A stretch of DNA of 64,000 bases, from the NCBI RefSeq assembly GCF_900117415.1, contig NZ_FPEI01000004.1, positions 620,001 to 684,000 of the forward strand, given 5' to 3'. Below, in pieces: positions 53,828-62,254 of the stretch. The DNA comes from Hyphomicrobium sp. CS1BSMeth3. Lineage in GTDB: Bacteria; Pseudomonadota; Alphaproteobacteria; Rhizobiales; Hyphomicrobiaceae. Each line of letters starts with the position of its first letter. The first letter of the stretch is position 1. The translations under genes and the position numbers were made by a program. Below the pieces are notes generated by a model that saw only the letters and a program-made list of their open reading frames with translations, did not search any database and was not told the DNA's origin.

Positions 53828-53901
53828 GCGGGTGTAGCTCAATGGTAGAGCAACAGCCTTCCAAGCTGATGACGGGGGTTCGATTCCCCTCACCCGCTCC
53901 A
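53828..53901 (+). tRNA. tRNA-Gly (anticodon UCC)
   Basis: A 74-nt cloverleaf. The acceptor GCGGGTG pairs with CACCCGC, the D arm is GCTC-AATGGTA-GAGC, the anticodon loop CTTCCAA gives UCC, the T arm is GGGGTTCGATTCCCC, and CCA is encoded at 53899-53901. The anticodon stem has one end mismatch, as is normal in this tRNA-Gly. It reads GGA and GGG codons. Confidence 0.97.
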
Positions 53902-54067
53902 ATGCCCCACCCGAGCCATTTTGCCGAATCTTTCCGCAATTTGCGGATTGAGCAGAGCTGCTGCTCCATGATGTGAGAAGAGACATTGGCTCTCTAACAG
54001 CGGTCCCAGGTGGCACCTATCTCCTCGATTGTTGAAATGCGCATCTATTGAGAATGGAGATCGGTTC

Positions 54068-54316
54068 ATGAAGACTACGCTGGTCAAGATTACTGCCGCG
54101 GCCGCCTTCATTGCAGCCTCCGGCCTCGCGTCCACTTCGCAGGCGCAGGTCGCTATCAGCGCGCCGCTTACGCCGGTTACAGCGGTGGTTGGTGGCGCCG
54201 CCATCATTGCAGGCCACGAAGCATTCGCGCGTAAACCGTACGGACGTAACGGCGAGATCAAGAAGGCGTGCACGGGCGTGGTCAAGGCAGTGCTCGGCAA
54301 GAAGAAGCGCTGCTAA
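54068..54316 (+). CDS. Small secreted basic protein
   Basis: An 82-residue product with a clear signal peptide (MKTTLVKITAAAAFIAASGL..., cleavage near SQAQ, residue 27). The mature part is short (about 55 residues), with a hydrophobic stretch (VTAVVGGAAIIAG) and a strongly basic C-terminus (KKAC...KAVLGKKKRC) containing two cysteines (68 and 82). No family recognised. GGAGAT precedes the ATG. A strong hairpin terminator follows at 54341, so it is a single-gene unit after the tRNA. Confidence 0.8.
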   Translation: MKTTLVKITAAAAFIAASGLASTSQAQVAISAPLTPVTAVVGGAAIIAGHEAFARKPYGRNGEIKKACTGVVKAVLGKKKRC

Positions 54317-54340
54317 ACTTCATATCATTGCGAATGAAGA

Positions 54341-54369
54341 GGGCGCCCGGCGTCGACCGGGCGCCCTTT
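54341..54369 (+). terminator. Rho-independent terminator of the small secreted protein gene
   Basis: Arms GGGCGCCCGG and CCGGGCGCCC flank CGTCGA and are followed by TTT (54367-54369), 25 nt after the stop codon. Confidence 0.85.
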
Positions 54370-54430
54370 GGTATTCCAAGAGCAGCGCCGCCGTCATGGC
54401 GCGTCGAGTTTGTGTCGTCGGCTACGGCCG

Positions 54431-55435
54431 CTACGCCCCGCGGGGAGCGCGGCCGCCCAGCAATCTCAGTGCATTGCCGGACAGGATCATCTCGCGGTCG
54501 GCATCGGGAAGAGCTGCAAGCATCGGCAATGCCAGATCGCCTTCCGCATCGCCGATCTCATAGGGGAAGTCCGTGCCGAACAGCACGTGATCCGGACCAT
54601 AGGTCCTGATGATGAATTCGAGCAGGCCAGGGCTGGCGACGACAGTGTCGTAGTAGAGGCTCCTGAGATACGTGCTGGGTGGGCGCGAAATGTTGGCGCG
54701 GCAGGCCGGATTCGCCTCGTACTGCGGTGCGCTCCAGCCGAGATCCAGCCGGCCTGCGAGCGCTGGCAGCGTGCCGCCGCCATGTGACAGGACGAGCTTC
54801 AGGCGCGGATGGCGCTCCAGCACACCTGCAAAAATGAGCCGCGTGACGGCGACCGTCGTCTCGGTCGGCCAGGCAACGAGCGTGCGCAAAGTGTACTCGG
54901 TCTGCGTGGCGCTCAGCGCCGACGACGTCGAGTGCATGAAGATCATCAGATCGAGCGTTTCGATCACGGCGAACAGCGGCTCGAAGGCGGGATTGTCCAG
55001 CGTGAGCGGACCCGCTGACGTGCTGAGCACGACACCCGAGAATCCGTGCTGTTCAACGGCGCGGTGAAGCTCATCCGCCGCAATGGCGGGATCGCCCAGA
55101 GCCGGCACCGCAAGTCCGGCAATTCGGCCTTCGCCATTCGCGACCATCCATGCCGTGGAGGCATTCAGAAGCCGCGTCTCCTCGAGGCTCAGGACCTTGG
55201 CACCATTCGAGATGATGCTTGGCGAAGGTGAGATGAGCTGCAGCGCCACGCCTCTCCGCTTCAGGCTCTCCAGACGGGCATCGAGGTCATAGAGCAGCGG
55301 ATCGAACGTGCCGTAGCCGGGAAGATGATAGCTGCGTGGGCCGGTCGCCTGCAGTGGAAATCCCAGGCCGGGCGTATCGGCCATCCGGCGAACGAGCTCC
55401 TCGCTGAACCCGTGTGCGTGCACGTCGATGAGCAT
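54431..55435 (-). CDS. Amidohydrolase (ACMSD-like, metal-dependent)
   Basis: A 334-residue TIM-barrel amidohydrolase of the amidohydrolase-2 family. The metal-binding strand starts at residue 1 (MLIDVHAHGFSEE, His6 and His8), later His residues lie in IFMHSTSS and LSHGGGTLPALAGRLD, and the metal Asp is in FGTDFPYEIG. Relatives decarboxylate or hydrolyse aromatic or oxo acids (2-amino-3-carboxymuconate-6-semialdehyde decarboxylase family). The substrate cannot be read. Neighbours give no pathway context. It starts right at the ATG at 55435. Confidence 0.9.
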   Translation of the reverse strand: MLIDVHAHGFSEELVRRMADTPGLGFPLQATGPRSYHLPGYGTFDPLLYDLDARLESLKRRGVALQLISPSPSIISNGAKVLSLEETRLLNASTAWMVANGEGRIAGLAVPALGDPAIAADELHRAVEQHGFSGVVLSTSAGPLTLDNPAFEPLFAVIETLDLMIFMHSTSSALSATQTEYTLRTLVAWPTETTVAVTRLIFAGVLERHPRLKLVLSHGGGTLPALAGRLDLGWSAPQYEANPACRANISRPPSTYLRSLYYDTVVASPGLLEFIIRTYGPDHVLFGTDFPYEIGDAEGDLALPMLAALPDADREMILSGNALRLLGGRAPRGA

Positions 55436-55791
55436 TGCTTCGCGCCCCCCTAGCCGCCGTCGGCGCAGCGACTTTAGATTGTGGGTTCGAGACTATTCCC
55501 TCGGTCCGTCCGCATCAGCCACCATTCACAGCGGATCTGAGCTGCCTCTCGCTGCGCCATTCGGTCGCGCATTTTTTTCCCACTTTGGCTCAACAATAGG
55601 CAAAACCTCTCCCTGCTCCCTTGAACTCACCTGGCGCATTTCGTCGCGGCTTCAAGGTTGCTCCCACCATCTGCCTCAATCCAGGCGGCATCTCAGCACC
55701 ACACGACCCCCATGGGCGCCTTCGACGCATTTTGCGCGCACGCACTGTCGCCGTGCCGCCAGCCGAACGCGGCCCCAAGCTGGAGAAAAAT
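55436..55791. other. Intergenic region, no gene recognised
   Basis: 356 bp between divergent genes (amidohydrolase leftward, methyltransferase rightward). It is less GC-rich than the flanks around 55560-55620 and contains a T7 run (55571-55577). A frame open from 55621 joins the methyltransferase but its 57-residue lead is Arg/Pro-rich with no conserved feature. Promoters for both genes are expected here; no boxes are convincing. Confidence 0.5.
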
Positions 55792-56538
55792 ATGGCCACC
55801 CTGAATCCATTGCTGACCAAGGTGTTCCGAGGCCCGCTCGATCTCAACGGTCCGGTGATCGGCCGGATCTTCTATCTGTTCGAGTATGCGCGATCCTACA
55901 TCGAGGAGCGGATCGAAGCCTTCGATGCGCGCTTCGGCACGGATACGTCCGCTCCCACGTTCGAGCGCAACCAGAAGACGGCGGTCCACTTCTATGTGCC
56001 GACGACGGCTTCGACGATCTACGAGATTCTCGGCTCGATCCCTCTGCAGCCGAACAAGTTCGCATTCGTGGACATGGGATCGGGCAAGGGTCGCGCCTTG
56101 CTCGTGGCGTCGGAGTTTCCTTTCGCGAAGATCGTCGGCGTGGAACTCTCGGAGCACCTGCATCGCAGCGCCGAGATCAACATCGAGCGCTACAAACCCG
56201 AATCTCAGCAATGCGCGGCATTCGAGCTGAAATGCATGGATGCGCTCGACTTCGACTACGGAGACGAGCCGGTCGTTCTGTTCCTCTTCGATCCGTTCGG
56301 GCGAGAGATCCTGCAGAACGTCATTGCCAATCTCGAAGCATCGCTCAAGACAAAGCCCCGCGACGTCTATGTCGTCTACGTGTACCCGCAGTTCGAGGAT
56401 GTGCTGCAAAGCTCGCGCGTCTTCGAGATGGTGAAAGAAGGCGGCCCGAAATGGCGGCCCTGGAGCCGGTATGTGATCTACGCGGCAACGGCAGCAGCAG
56501 CGGCCAGCCTTGGCATGGAGCCGCCTCCGCTCACGTGA
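55792..56538 (+). CDS. Class I SAM-dependent methyltransferase
   Basis: A 248-residue enzyme. Motif I is FVDMGSGKGRALLVASEF (92-109), with Glu118 at the end of strand 2 (IVGVELS), and FLFDPFG is at the catalytic-strand position (D/N-P-F). The segment YVPTTASTIYEIL (68-80) before motif I resembles that of FAM173-type protein lysine methyltransferases, but this link is tentative. The ATG at 55792 follows GGAGAAAA. It is followed by a small gene on the same strand. Confidence 0.85.
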   Translation: MATLNPLLTKVFRGPLDLNGPVIGRIFYLFEYARSYIEERIEAFDARFGTDTSAPTFERNQKTAVHFYVPTTASTIYEILGSIPLQPNKFAFVDMGSGKGRALLVASEFPFAKIVGVELSEHLHRSAEINIERYKPESQQCAAFELKCMDALDFDYGDEPVVLFLFDPFGREILQNVIANLEASLKTKPRDVYVVYVYPQFEDVLQSSRVFEMVKEGGPKWRPWSRYVIYAATAAAAASLGMEPPPLT

Positions 56539-56588
56539 TCGCTGCGTCTGTCACCGAGCCCGATGGCCGGCGTCGATATGCGCAATCC

Positions 56589-56837
56589 GTGACAAGTCAA
56601 TCATCGAAGGGACGGAATGTCGCCGCGAATTCGCCGCGCGAATCGCGTGTGGTCCGGCTCATGCCGAACTCCACATCAAAGCTCGCCGAGAAGCTGCTGA
56701 TCATCTTCGAGATGGACGGGCGCGATGCCGTCGAGCAGTACGCGCGCGCGAACGGCATCCCGCTCGCGGTCTGCCGTAAGATCATCTCGGATTACGAGGT
56801 GGCTCGAGGCCTGCGCACGCTCGCGGCCGGCGGATAG
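56589..56837 (+). CDS. Small hypothetical protein
   Basis: An 82-residue product if GTG at 56589 is used, or 58 residues from the ATG at 56661. The C-terminal part (SKLAEKLLIIFEMDGRDAVEQYARANGIPLAVCRKIISDYEVARGL) looks like two or three amphipathic helices and has the codon and residue balance of a real gene. No family recognised. It lies 50 nt after the methyltransferase stop. Confidence 0.5.
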   Translation: MTSQSSKGRNVAANSPRESRVVRLMPNSTSKLAEKLLIIFEMDGRDAVEQYARANGIPLAVCRKIISDYEVARGLRTLAAGG

Positions 56838-57020
56838 GCGCGGCCGCCGAACGCGGCCCAAGGGCGCGTTGGCCGACAGAAGCTAAGTGATGCTCCTGCG
56901 GGAATGGTGCCTGCGTTCGGGAACGAGCGCGGGCCGCAGTTGTTTAACTCTCGTCATTCCTGAGAGGAAAGGCGAAGCAAGCCTGCTCGCCTGATCCTGC
57001 CCGCGAAAGGAGGAGGCGAA

Positions 57021-58469
57021 TTGCAAGACGCGGCCTCGCAATCGGGCGCTATCGTCACGACCGACATTCCCGCGCGCCTGGACCGCTTGCCGTGGGGACG
57101 CTTTCACACGCTTGTCGTAGTTGCACTCGGGATCACCTGGATACTCGATGGGCTCGAGGTGACGCTCGCCGGCGCCGTTGCCGGTGCCCTGCGCCAGAGC
57201 CCTGTTCTTCAGTTCAGTAATACGGACATCGGACTGGCCGGCAGCGCCTACATCGCAGGCGCCGTCCTCGGCGCGGTGTTCTTCGGCTGGCTGACGGACT
57301 GGCTGGGCCGCAAGAAACTCTTCTTCATCACGCTCACCGTTTATTTGGTCGCCACCGCCGCGACAGCGCTCTCCTGGAATTTGTGGAGCTTCATGCTTTG
57401 CAGGTTCATGACGGGCGCGGGCATCGGCGGCGAGTACGTCGCCATCAACTCGACCATCCAGGAGCTCATTCCCGCGCGCGTGCGCGGCTGGACTGATCTC
57501 GCAATCAACGGCAGCTTCTGGGTTGGCGCGGCAATGGGTGCGGCCGCCTCGATCATACTGCTCGATCCCGCGTATTTCGCACCGGACATCGGCTGGCGTC
57601 TGGCGTTCCTGATCGGCGCCATACTGGCCGTGGTCATCTTCTTCATGCGTCTGTGGATACCGGAAAGCCCGCGCTGGCTGATGACGCACAATCGCGCGAT
57701 CGAGGCCGAGGCGATCGTGACGGCCCTCGAAAACGACTTCCGCCGCCGTGGCCACGAACTGCCACCGGGACCGCTGCCGACCATCCGCCTGCGCGCGCGC
57801 ACCCACACGCCTCTGGCCGAGGTGGCCCATACGCTTTTTCGCGCGCAGCAACAGCGCACGCTGGTCGGCCTCAGCCTGATGGCGGCGCAGGCCTTCTTCT
57901 ACAACGCCATCTTCTTCACGTACGCACTCATCCTCATGGAGTTCTACGGCATCCGAAGCGACCACGTGGGCTGGTACATTCTGCCCTTCGCCGTCGGGAA
58001 TTTTCTCGGCCCCATCATCCTTGGCCGCTTGTTCGACACGATCGGCCGCCGGCCCATGCTTGCCATCACGTACACGGTCTCCGGCCTCCTGCTGGCGCTC
58101 ACAGGCTTCATGTTCGCCGAGGAGATGCTGTCAGCCTCCCATCTGACAATGGCCTGGATGATTACGTTCTTCTTTGCTTCGGCGGCCGCGAGCGCGGCGT
58201 ACCTGACCGTGAGCGAGACATTCCCGCTCGAGATCCGCGCCCTCGCGATCGCCTTTTTCTACGCGCTCGGCACGGGCGTCGGCGGTATTGCCGGCCCCTG
58301 GCTCTTCGGCATTCTGATCGAGACGGGATCGCGCTCGAGCGTGCTCATCGGCTATCTGATCGGCGCGGGGCTCATGATCGCCGCGGCGATCATTGCGGCC
58401 ATATGGGCCGTTCCCGCCGAGCGAAAGCCTCTGGAGGATGTAAGCAAGCCGCTGGCTGCGGTCGATTGA
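57021..58469 (+). CDS. MFS transporter, sugar/aromatic-acid porter-like
   Basis: A 482-residue, 12-helix MFS carrier. It has the 2-3 loop GWLTDWLGRKKLFFI, PESPRWLM after helix 6 and GRLFDTIGRRPML in the second half, as in the sugar-porter and metabolite:H+ symporter families, plus FMTGAGIGGEYVAINSTI in helix 4. It starts at TTG (57021) directly after a strong AAAGGAGGAGG ribosome site (57006-57016), which decides the start. The substrate is unknown. Confidence 0.93.
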   Translation: MQDAASQSGAIVTTDIPARLDRLPWGRFHTLVVVALGITWILDGLEVTLAGAVAGALRQSPVLQFSNTDIGLAGSAYIAGAVLGAVFFGWLTDWLGRKKLFFITLTVYLVATAATALSWNLWSFMLCRFMTGAGIGGEYVAINSTIQELIPARVRGWTDLAINGSFWVGAAMGAAASIILLDPAYFAPDIGWRLAFLIGAILAVVIFFMRLWIPESPRWLMTHNRAIEAEAIVTALENDFRRRGHELPPGPLPTIRLRARTHTPLAEVAHTLFRAQQQRTLVGLSLMAAQAFFYNAIFFTYALILMEFYGIRSDHVGWYILPFAVGNFLGPIILGRLFDTIGRRPMLAITYTVSGLLLALTGFMFAEEMLSASHLTMAWMITFFFASAAASAAYLTVSETFPLEIRALAIAFFYALGTGVGGIAGPWLFGILIETGSRSSVLIGYLIGAGLMIAAAIIAAIWAVPAERKPLEDVSKPLAAVD

Positions 58470-58475
58470 GGTGGT

Positions 58476-58496
58476 ACGGCCGCTACGCGCGGCCGT
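58476..58496. terminator. Hairpin between convergent genes
   Basis: Perfect arms ACGGCCGC and GCGGCCGT flank a 5-nt loop, between the stops of the MFS gene (58469) and the leftward 42-codon gene (58503). It is a plausible bidirectional terminator, although no T run is adjacent. Confidence 0.45.
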
Positions 58497-58502
58497 CGCG
58501 GA

Positions 58503-58631
58503 TCATTTTCCCTGGATGCGCACGCCCGGCAAGTTGATGTCGACGGTCGTGCGCTGGCTGTCCCAATAGAGGTAGCCGAGCACGGCTACGGCTACAGCCA
58601 GCACAACAATCATGAGTGATTTTGCGTCCAT
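58503..58631 (-). CDS. Short single-span membrane protein (42 aa)
   Basis: The 42-residue product begins MDAKSLMIVVLAVAVAVLGY: a short N-terminus, one hydrophobic helix (6-21), then YWDSQRTTVDINLPGVRIQGK outside. AAGGGAA precedes the ATG at 58631. The even hydrophobic segment and the polar, structured tail argue for a real gene rather than chance. No named family. Proteins this small are often missed by gene finders. Confidence 0.72.
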   Translation of the reverse strand: MDAKSLMIVVLAVAVAVLGYLYWDSQRTTVDINLPGVRIQGK

Positions 58632-58704
58632 TGTTCCCTTCTCGTGCTTTCAGTCATCCGACAAATAAGAACGCACGACGATAGCGGCGGGTTCCCGACA
58701 TACC

Positions 58705-59115
58705 TCAGTAGGTCTGGTAGCAGCCTTCGATGGCGGCTGTGCCCTCCTTGGCGCGGCGAAGCTTGAGCAGGGACTGGCGGCTCGTCTGAATGCGGAAGTC
58801 GCGGCACACGGGACCTTCCGCGCGGCTCGACAGGACGCCCAGCGCGCGCTTCGCCTCGAAGAAATCAAAGACCACGGAGATGTCCGGCGTCCCTGGGCAG
58901 ACGCAGACGCGATAGATGGCACCCGTGTCGGCGTTATTGGGGATGATTTCGAGGAGCACGGTATCCTCGTCGCCCTCGCGAATGGCCCAGGGATAGCAGG
59001 GCGAATTCGGGATGAGGCAGGCGGCAGCGAAGGCCGGCGTCGCCGCCGCGAACAAACCAAGCGCGACAGCGGCCGCGGGCAGGGAAAGAAGGCGCAAGAC
59101 TGGAGAGGTCGTCAT
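58705..59115 (-). CDS. Secreted cysteine-rich hypothetical protein
   Basis: A 136-residue product with a signal peptide (hydrophobic SLPAAAVALGLFAAATPAFA, cleavage after AFA near residue 30). The mature protein has six cysteines (ACLIPNSPC, VCVCPG, VCRDF, EGCY), suggesting disulfides in the periplasm. No family recognised. The ATG at 59115 is favoured because it gives a standard signal peptide; the frame from 59151 adds 12 residues. It is leftward and about 160 bp divergent from the serine-hydrolase gene. Confidence 0.75.
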   Translation of the reverse strand: MTTSPVLRLLSLPAAAVALGLFAAATPAFAAACLIPNSPCYPWAIREGDEDTVLLEIIPNNADTGAIYRVCVCPGTPDISVVFDFFEAKRALGVLSSRAEGPVCRDFRIQTSRQSLLKLRRAKEGTAAIEGCYQTY

Positions 59116-59277
59116 GGGCAGCCCCGTTCTCGAGAATGCTGACGAGAACAATATCGTGTGCCGCCAGCCATTCTGCCAGCGCCGAGGCCGCCCCGCGCCT
59201 GTGCATGTTCGCTCGGCCCGCCGAATGGCCTAAGCTTGCCGTAGCCAGCACGACATTAACCAACAGGGGGACGCACC

Positions 59278-60474
59278 ATGGCCGCTCGATTGATGGAGGG
59301 CTTTCCGCCCGCGACGCAAGACCAGGTGACGCTCGCGAACTGGCGGCAGTCCCCGTTCAATCATTGGGCCTTCCACCATGTGCGCGAGATCATCCCCACC
59401 GCCGACATCCCCCATGATCCGGCGCGCGTTCGGGAGCTGAAGTCGGCACCGCAGGATCTCGATCGCCTGCCGGTTGCCATGCCGGGCGGCAAATCCGTGC
59501 CGTTCAGCCAGTTTCTGACCGACAGCAGCACCGACGGCATTGTCGTCCTGCACAAGGGCGCGGTGATCTTCGAGCGTTACGGCCACGGCATGACCGAGCG
59601 CTCGCCGCACATTCTCATGTCCGTCAGCAAGTCTATGCTCGGGCTCGTCGCTGGCGTGCTCGCTGGCCAGGGCGTGCTCGATGTCGAGCGGCCGGTTACG
59701 CACTACGTGCCCGAGGTCGCGCGGACGGCCTACACCGGTGCTACAGTGCGTCATCTGCTCGACATGCGTACGGGCCTCGTCTTCGACGAGAACTATCTGG
59801 CGACCTCCGGCCCGATCGTCGCCTATCGCAAGTCGACCAACTGGAACCCGCTCGAACCGGGCGAAACGCCCACGGATCTGCGCTCGTTCTACAGTAATCT
59901 CACCGAGGCGGACCAACCACATGGCGGCCGCTTCCACTACATCTCCGTGAACACGGACCTGCTCGGCTGGGTTGTCGAGCGCGCGGCAGGACGGCGCTTC
60001 GCCGATCTCATGAGTGAGCTTATCTGGCAGCCCATGGGCGCCGCGGAGAGTGCTTACATCACGGTCGATCGGCTCGGCGCGCCGCGCTGTGCCGGCGGCA
60101 TGTGCACGACGACGCGCGATCTCGCTCGCATCGGCCAGCTCATCCTGGAGCGCGGCGCGCGCGGCAGCAAGCAGATCATCCCCGAGAGCTGGATTGCCGA
60201 CATCCTGGAGAACGGCGACACCGACGCCTGGAATGCCGGCAGCTTCGTCGAGTTCTTCCCGGGTGCGACCATGCACTATCGCGCCAAGTGGTATGTCGAG
60301 CGCGGTCGCGCGCCGCTGCTCTCAGGCCTCGGCATTCACGGGCAGAACCTGTTCATCGACCCGGTCAATCAGATCGTGATCGCGAAGTTTTCTTCGCAAG
60401 CCCCGCCGCTCGATGCGGGCCTCATCGCCGCAACGGGCGCGGCGGTCAGTGCTGTGCGGAAGGCGCTGAGCTGA
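59278..60474 (+). CDS. Serine hydrolase, class C beta-lactamase fold (NylB-like)
   Basis: A 398-residue penicillin-recognising hydrolase. The nucleophile motif SxxK is SVSK (Ser115, Lys118), and FHYISVNTDLLGWVVER resembles the Tyr-containing second motif of 6-aminohexanoate-dimer hydrolase (NylB). There is no signal peptide, so it is probably cytosolic, unlike classical AmpC. Activity could be on esters or amides; substrate unknown. GGGGG-ACGC precedes the ATG. Between this gene and gshA is a single family 2-like hairpin. Confidence 0.92.
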   Translation: MAARLMEGFPPATQDQVTLANWRQSPFNHWAFHHVREIIPTADIPHDPARVRELKSAPQDLDRLPVAMPGGKSVPFSQFLTDSSTDGIVVLHKGAVIFERYGHGMTERSPHILMSVSKSMLGLVAGVLAGQGVLDVERPVTHYVPEVARTAYTGATVRHLLDMRTGLVFDENYLATSGPIVAYRKSTNWNPLEPGETPTDLRSFYSNLTEADQPHGGRFHYISVNTDLLGWVVERAAGRRFADLMSELIWQPMGAAESAYITVDRLGAPRCAGGMCTTTRDLARIGQLILERGARGSKQIIPESWIADILENGDTDAWNAGSFVEFFPGATMHYRAKWYVERGRAPLLSGLGIHGQNLFIDPVNQIVIAKFSSQAPPLDAGLIAATGAAVSAVRKALS

Positions 60475-60500
60475 GCGGTGACTAATGGCGCCACCCACTT

Positions 60501-60531
60501 CCCCTTCTCCCCGTTCTTCACGGGGAGAGGG
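60501..60531. repeat. Single hairpin related to family 2 repeats
   Basis: CCCTTCTCCCCG and CGGGGAGAGGG flank TTCTTCA between the convergent stops of the serine hydrolase (60474) and gshA (60544). It is one arm of the paired-hairpin repeat and probably acts as a terminator. Confidence 0.6.
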
Positions 60532-60543
60532 AATTTGATTTCC

Positions 60544-61926
60544 TCAGAACGCGTATTCGCCGAACACGCGGCGGACATCACCCTTCCACGGCCCGTGGTA
60601 GGCCTCGAGCAACTGCTCGGCGATCGTACGCCCCGAAGCCACGATCTCCTCGACAGGCGCCAGATACTCCCGCTCGTCCTGCCCACGCGCATTCTTGCGC
60701 GCCCGCGCGGCGAGACCACCACGCGAGATCGCGACAGCCTCGCGCGCGATCTCCAGAAGCTTCCCATTGCGGAACGGTGTCTTGAGCGCGAGGCGTGGCA
60801 CGCCATCGCGGAGCGCCTGGCGCTCCTCCGCCGTCCAGTCCTTAACCAGCGACCACGCTGCATCAAGCGCCGTCTGGTCATAAAGCAGGCCAACCCAGAA
60901 GGCCGGCAGCGCGCAGATGCGCCGCCAGCGCCCGCCGTCCGCACCGCGCATTTCGAGGAAGCGCTTCATGCGCACTTCGGGGAACAGCGTCGTGAGATGA
61001 TCGGACCAGTCGTCGATGGTCGGCCGCTCGCCGGGCAGCGCCGCGAGCTTGCCCTCCAGAAAATCACGGAATGAAGCGCCGGCGACATCGATGTACTCGC
61101 CGTCGCGATAGACAAAGTACATGGGCACATCGAGCGCGTACTCCGCATAGCGCTCGAAGCCCATGCCCTCCTCGAAGACGAAGGGCAGCATTCCCGTGCG
61201 CCGCTTGTCGGTGTCGCGCCAGACCTCGCTGCGCATGGAAAGAAAGCCATTGGGCTTGCCCTCGGTGAAGGGCGAGGCGGCGAAGATCGCCGTCGCGATC
61301 GGCTGCAGCGCCAGCGAGACGCGCAGCTTCTTGACCATGTCGGCTTCGCTGCCGAAGTCGAGGTTCACCTGGATGGTTGCCGTGCGGTACATCATGTCGA
61401 GACCGCCCTTGCCGACCTGCGGCATGTAGCGGGTCATGACCGCATAGCGGCGCTTGGGCATGCGCGGCGTCTCTTCGCGCGTCCAGGTCGGCGAGAAGCC
61501 GAGGCCGAGGAAGCCGACGCCGAGATCCTTGCCGATCGCGCTCACCTGATCGAGGTGCTGCTGCGTCTCGTCGGCGACCTCATGAAGCGTCTCGAGCGGC
61601 GCACCCGAAAGCTCGAACTGACCGCCCGGCTCCAGCGATACCGTCGCTACCGGCTCACCGTCGGGCCGCTTGAGGGCGATGATGTTCTCGCCCTCCATGA
61701 TGGGCAGCCAGCCATAGCGCACGGCCAAGGCTTCGAGGATCGCGCGAATGCCGCGTGGGCCCTCGTAGGGCACCGGGCTCAGGTCATCGGTATGGAAGAC
61801 GATCTTCTCGTGCTCGGTGCCGATGCGCCATTGGTCGGCCGGCTTACAGCCGGCAGCAATCCAGTCGACGAGATCGGCGCGCGAGCGCACGACAGGGGAG
61901 GGCGCACCGTCCTGGCGGGTGGACAT
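60544..61926 (-). CDS. gshA: Glutamate--cysteine ligase (alphaproteobacterial/plant type)
   Basis: The first enzyme of glutathione synthesis, ligating Glu and Cys. The 460-residue product matches the class found in alphaproteobacteria and plants: IGTEHEKIVFHTDDLSPVPY near residue 37, EPGGQFELSGAPLETLHE (101-118), and RYMPQVGKGGLDMMYRT. Length is full. GAGGAAAC precedes the ATG at 61926. gshB is not adjacent. Confidence 0.95.
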   Translation of the reverse strand: MSTRQDGAPSPVVRSRADLVDWIAAGCKPADQWRIGTEHEKIVFHTDDLSPVPYEGPRGIRAILEALAVRYGWLPIMEGENIIALKRPDGEPVATVSLEPGGQFELSGAPLETLHEVADETQQHLDQVSAIGKDLGVGFLGLGFSPTWTREETPRMPKRRYAVMTRYMPQVGKGGLDMMYRTATIQVNLDFGSEADMVKKLRVSLALQPIATAIFAASPFTEGKPNGFLSMRSEVWRDTDKRRTGMLPFVFEEGMGFERYAEYALDVPMYFVYRDGEYIDVAGASFRDFLEGKLAALPGERPTIDDWSDHLTTLFPEVRMKRFLEMRGADGGRWRRICALPAFWVGLLYDQTALDAAWSLVKDWTAEERQALRDGVPRLALKTPFRNGKLLEIAREAVAISRGGLAARARKNARGQDEREYLAPVEEIVASGRTIAEQLLEAYHGPWKGDVRRVFGEYAF

Positions 61927-62192
61927 TCGACGTTTCCTCGTGAGCCTGGCCCCGCGGGAGCGGGCGGCATGTTGCCCGTCTTATGGACGACCGGAGGGCC
62001 CTGAAACAAGAGCCGAATTCAACCCCCGCGGCCGGGCATGGTGCTGGCATGGTTTGGATACCGGCACGCGGAACCTCGCGGGCCGGCCGGCGAATATGCG
62101 CCGGGTCCCGCGATCGGGGGAGCGCCGCCGGAGCATGTCACAACCGCGCCCGGCGCGCGGCCGGCCGGGGCGGTCTGGGGCCTCCCAAAGCG
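61927..62192. other. Extremely GC-rich spacer, no gene recognised
   Basis: 266 bp between the gshA start and the ahcY terminator hairpin. Frames that are open here are Gly/Pro/Arg-rich and not credible as proteins. The gshA promoter should lie near its left edge. I see no RNA gene. Confidence 0.5.
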
Positions 62193-62216
62193 AATGGGCG
62201 CCCTGGGGCGCCCATT
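62193..62216 (-). terminator. Hairpin downstream of ahcY
   Basis: Perfect 10-bp arms AATGGGCGCC and GGCGCCCATT flank CTGG, 39 nt after the ahcY stop codon on the minus strand; a short TTT follows at the minus-strand 3' side. Confidence 0.6.
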
Positions 62217-62254
62217 CTGGTCTCTCGGCCTGCTGCAGCCTCAGGGCGCAGCCC

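Noticed and set aside
53828-53901. tRNA-Gly as the attachment site of a genomic island containing the HEPN gene
   Set aside because: No integrase gene and no second copy of the tRNA 3' end were found in the window; the A+T-rich gene is also upstream of the tRNA rather than at its 3' side.
55428-56588. Rightward open frame running over the methyltransferase gene in another phase
   Set aside because: The first ~390 codons are Arg-rich and overlap a clear methyltransferase in another frame; only the last part (from 56589) looks like a separate small gene.
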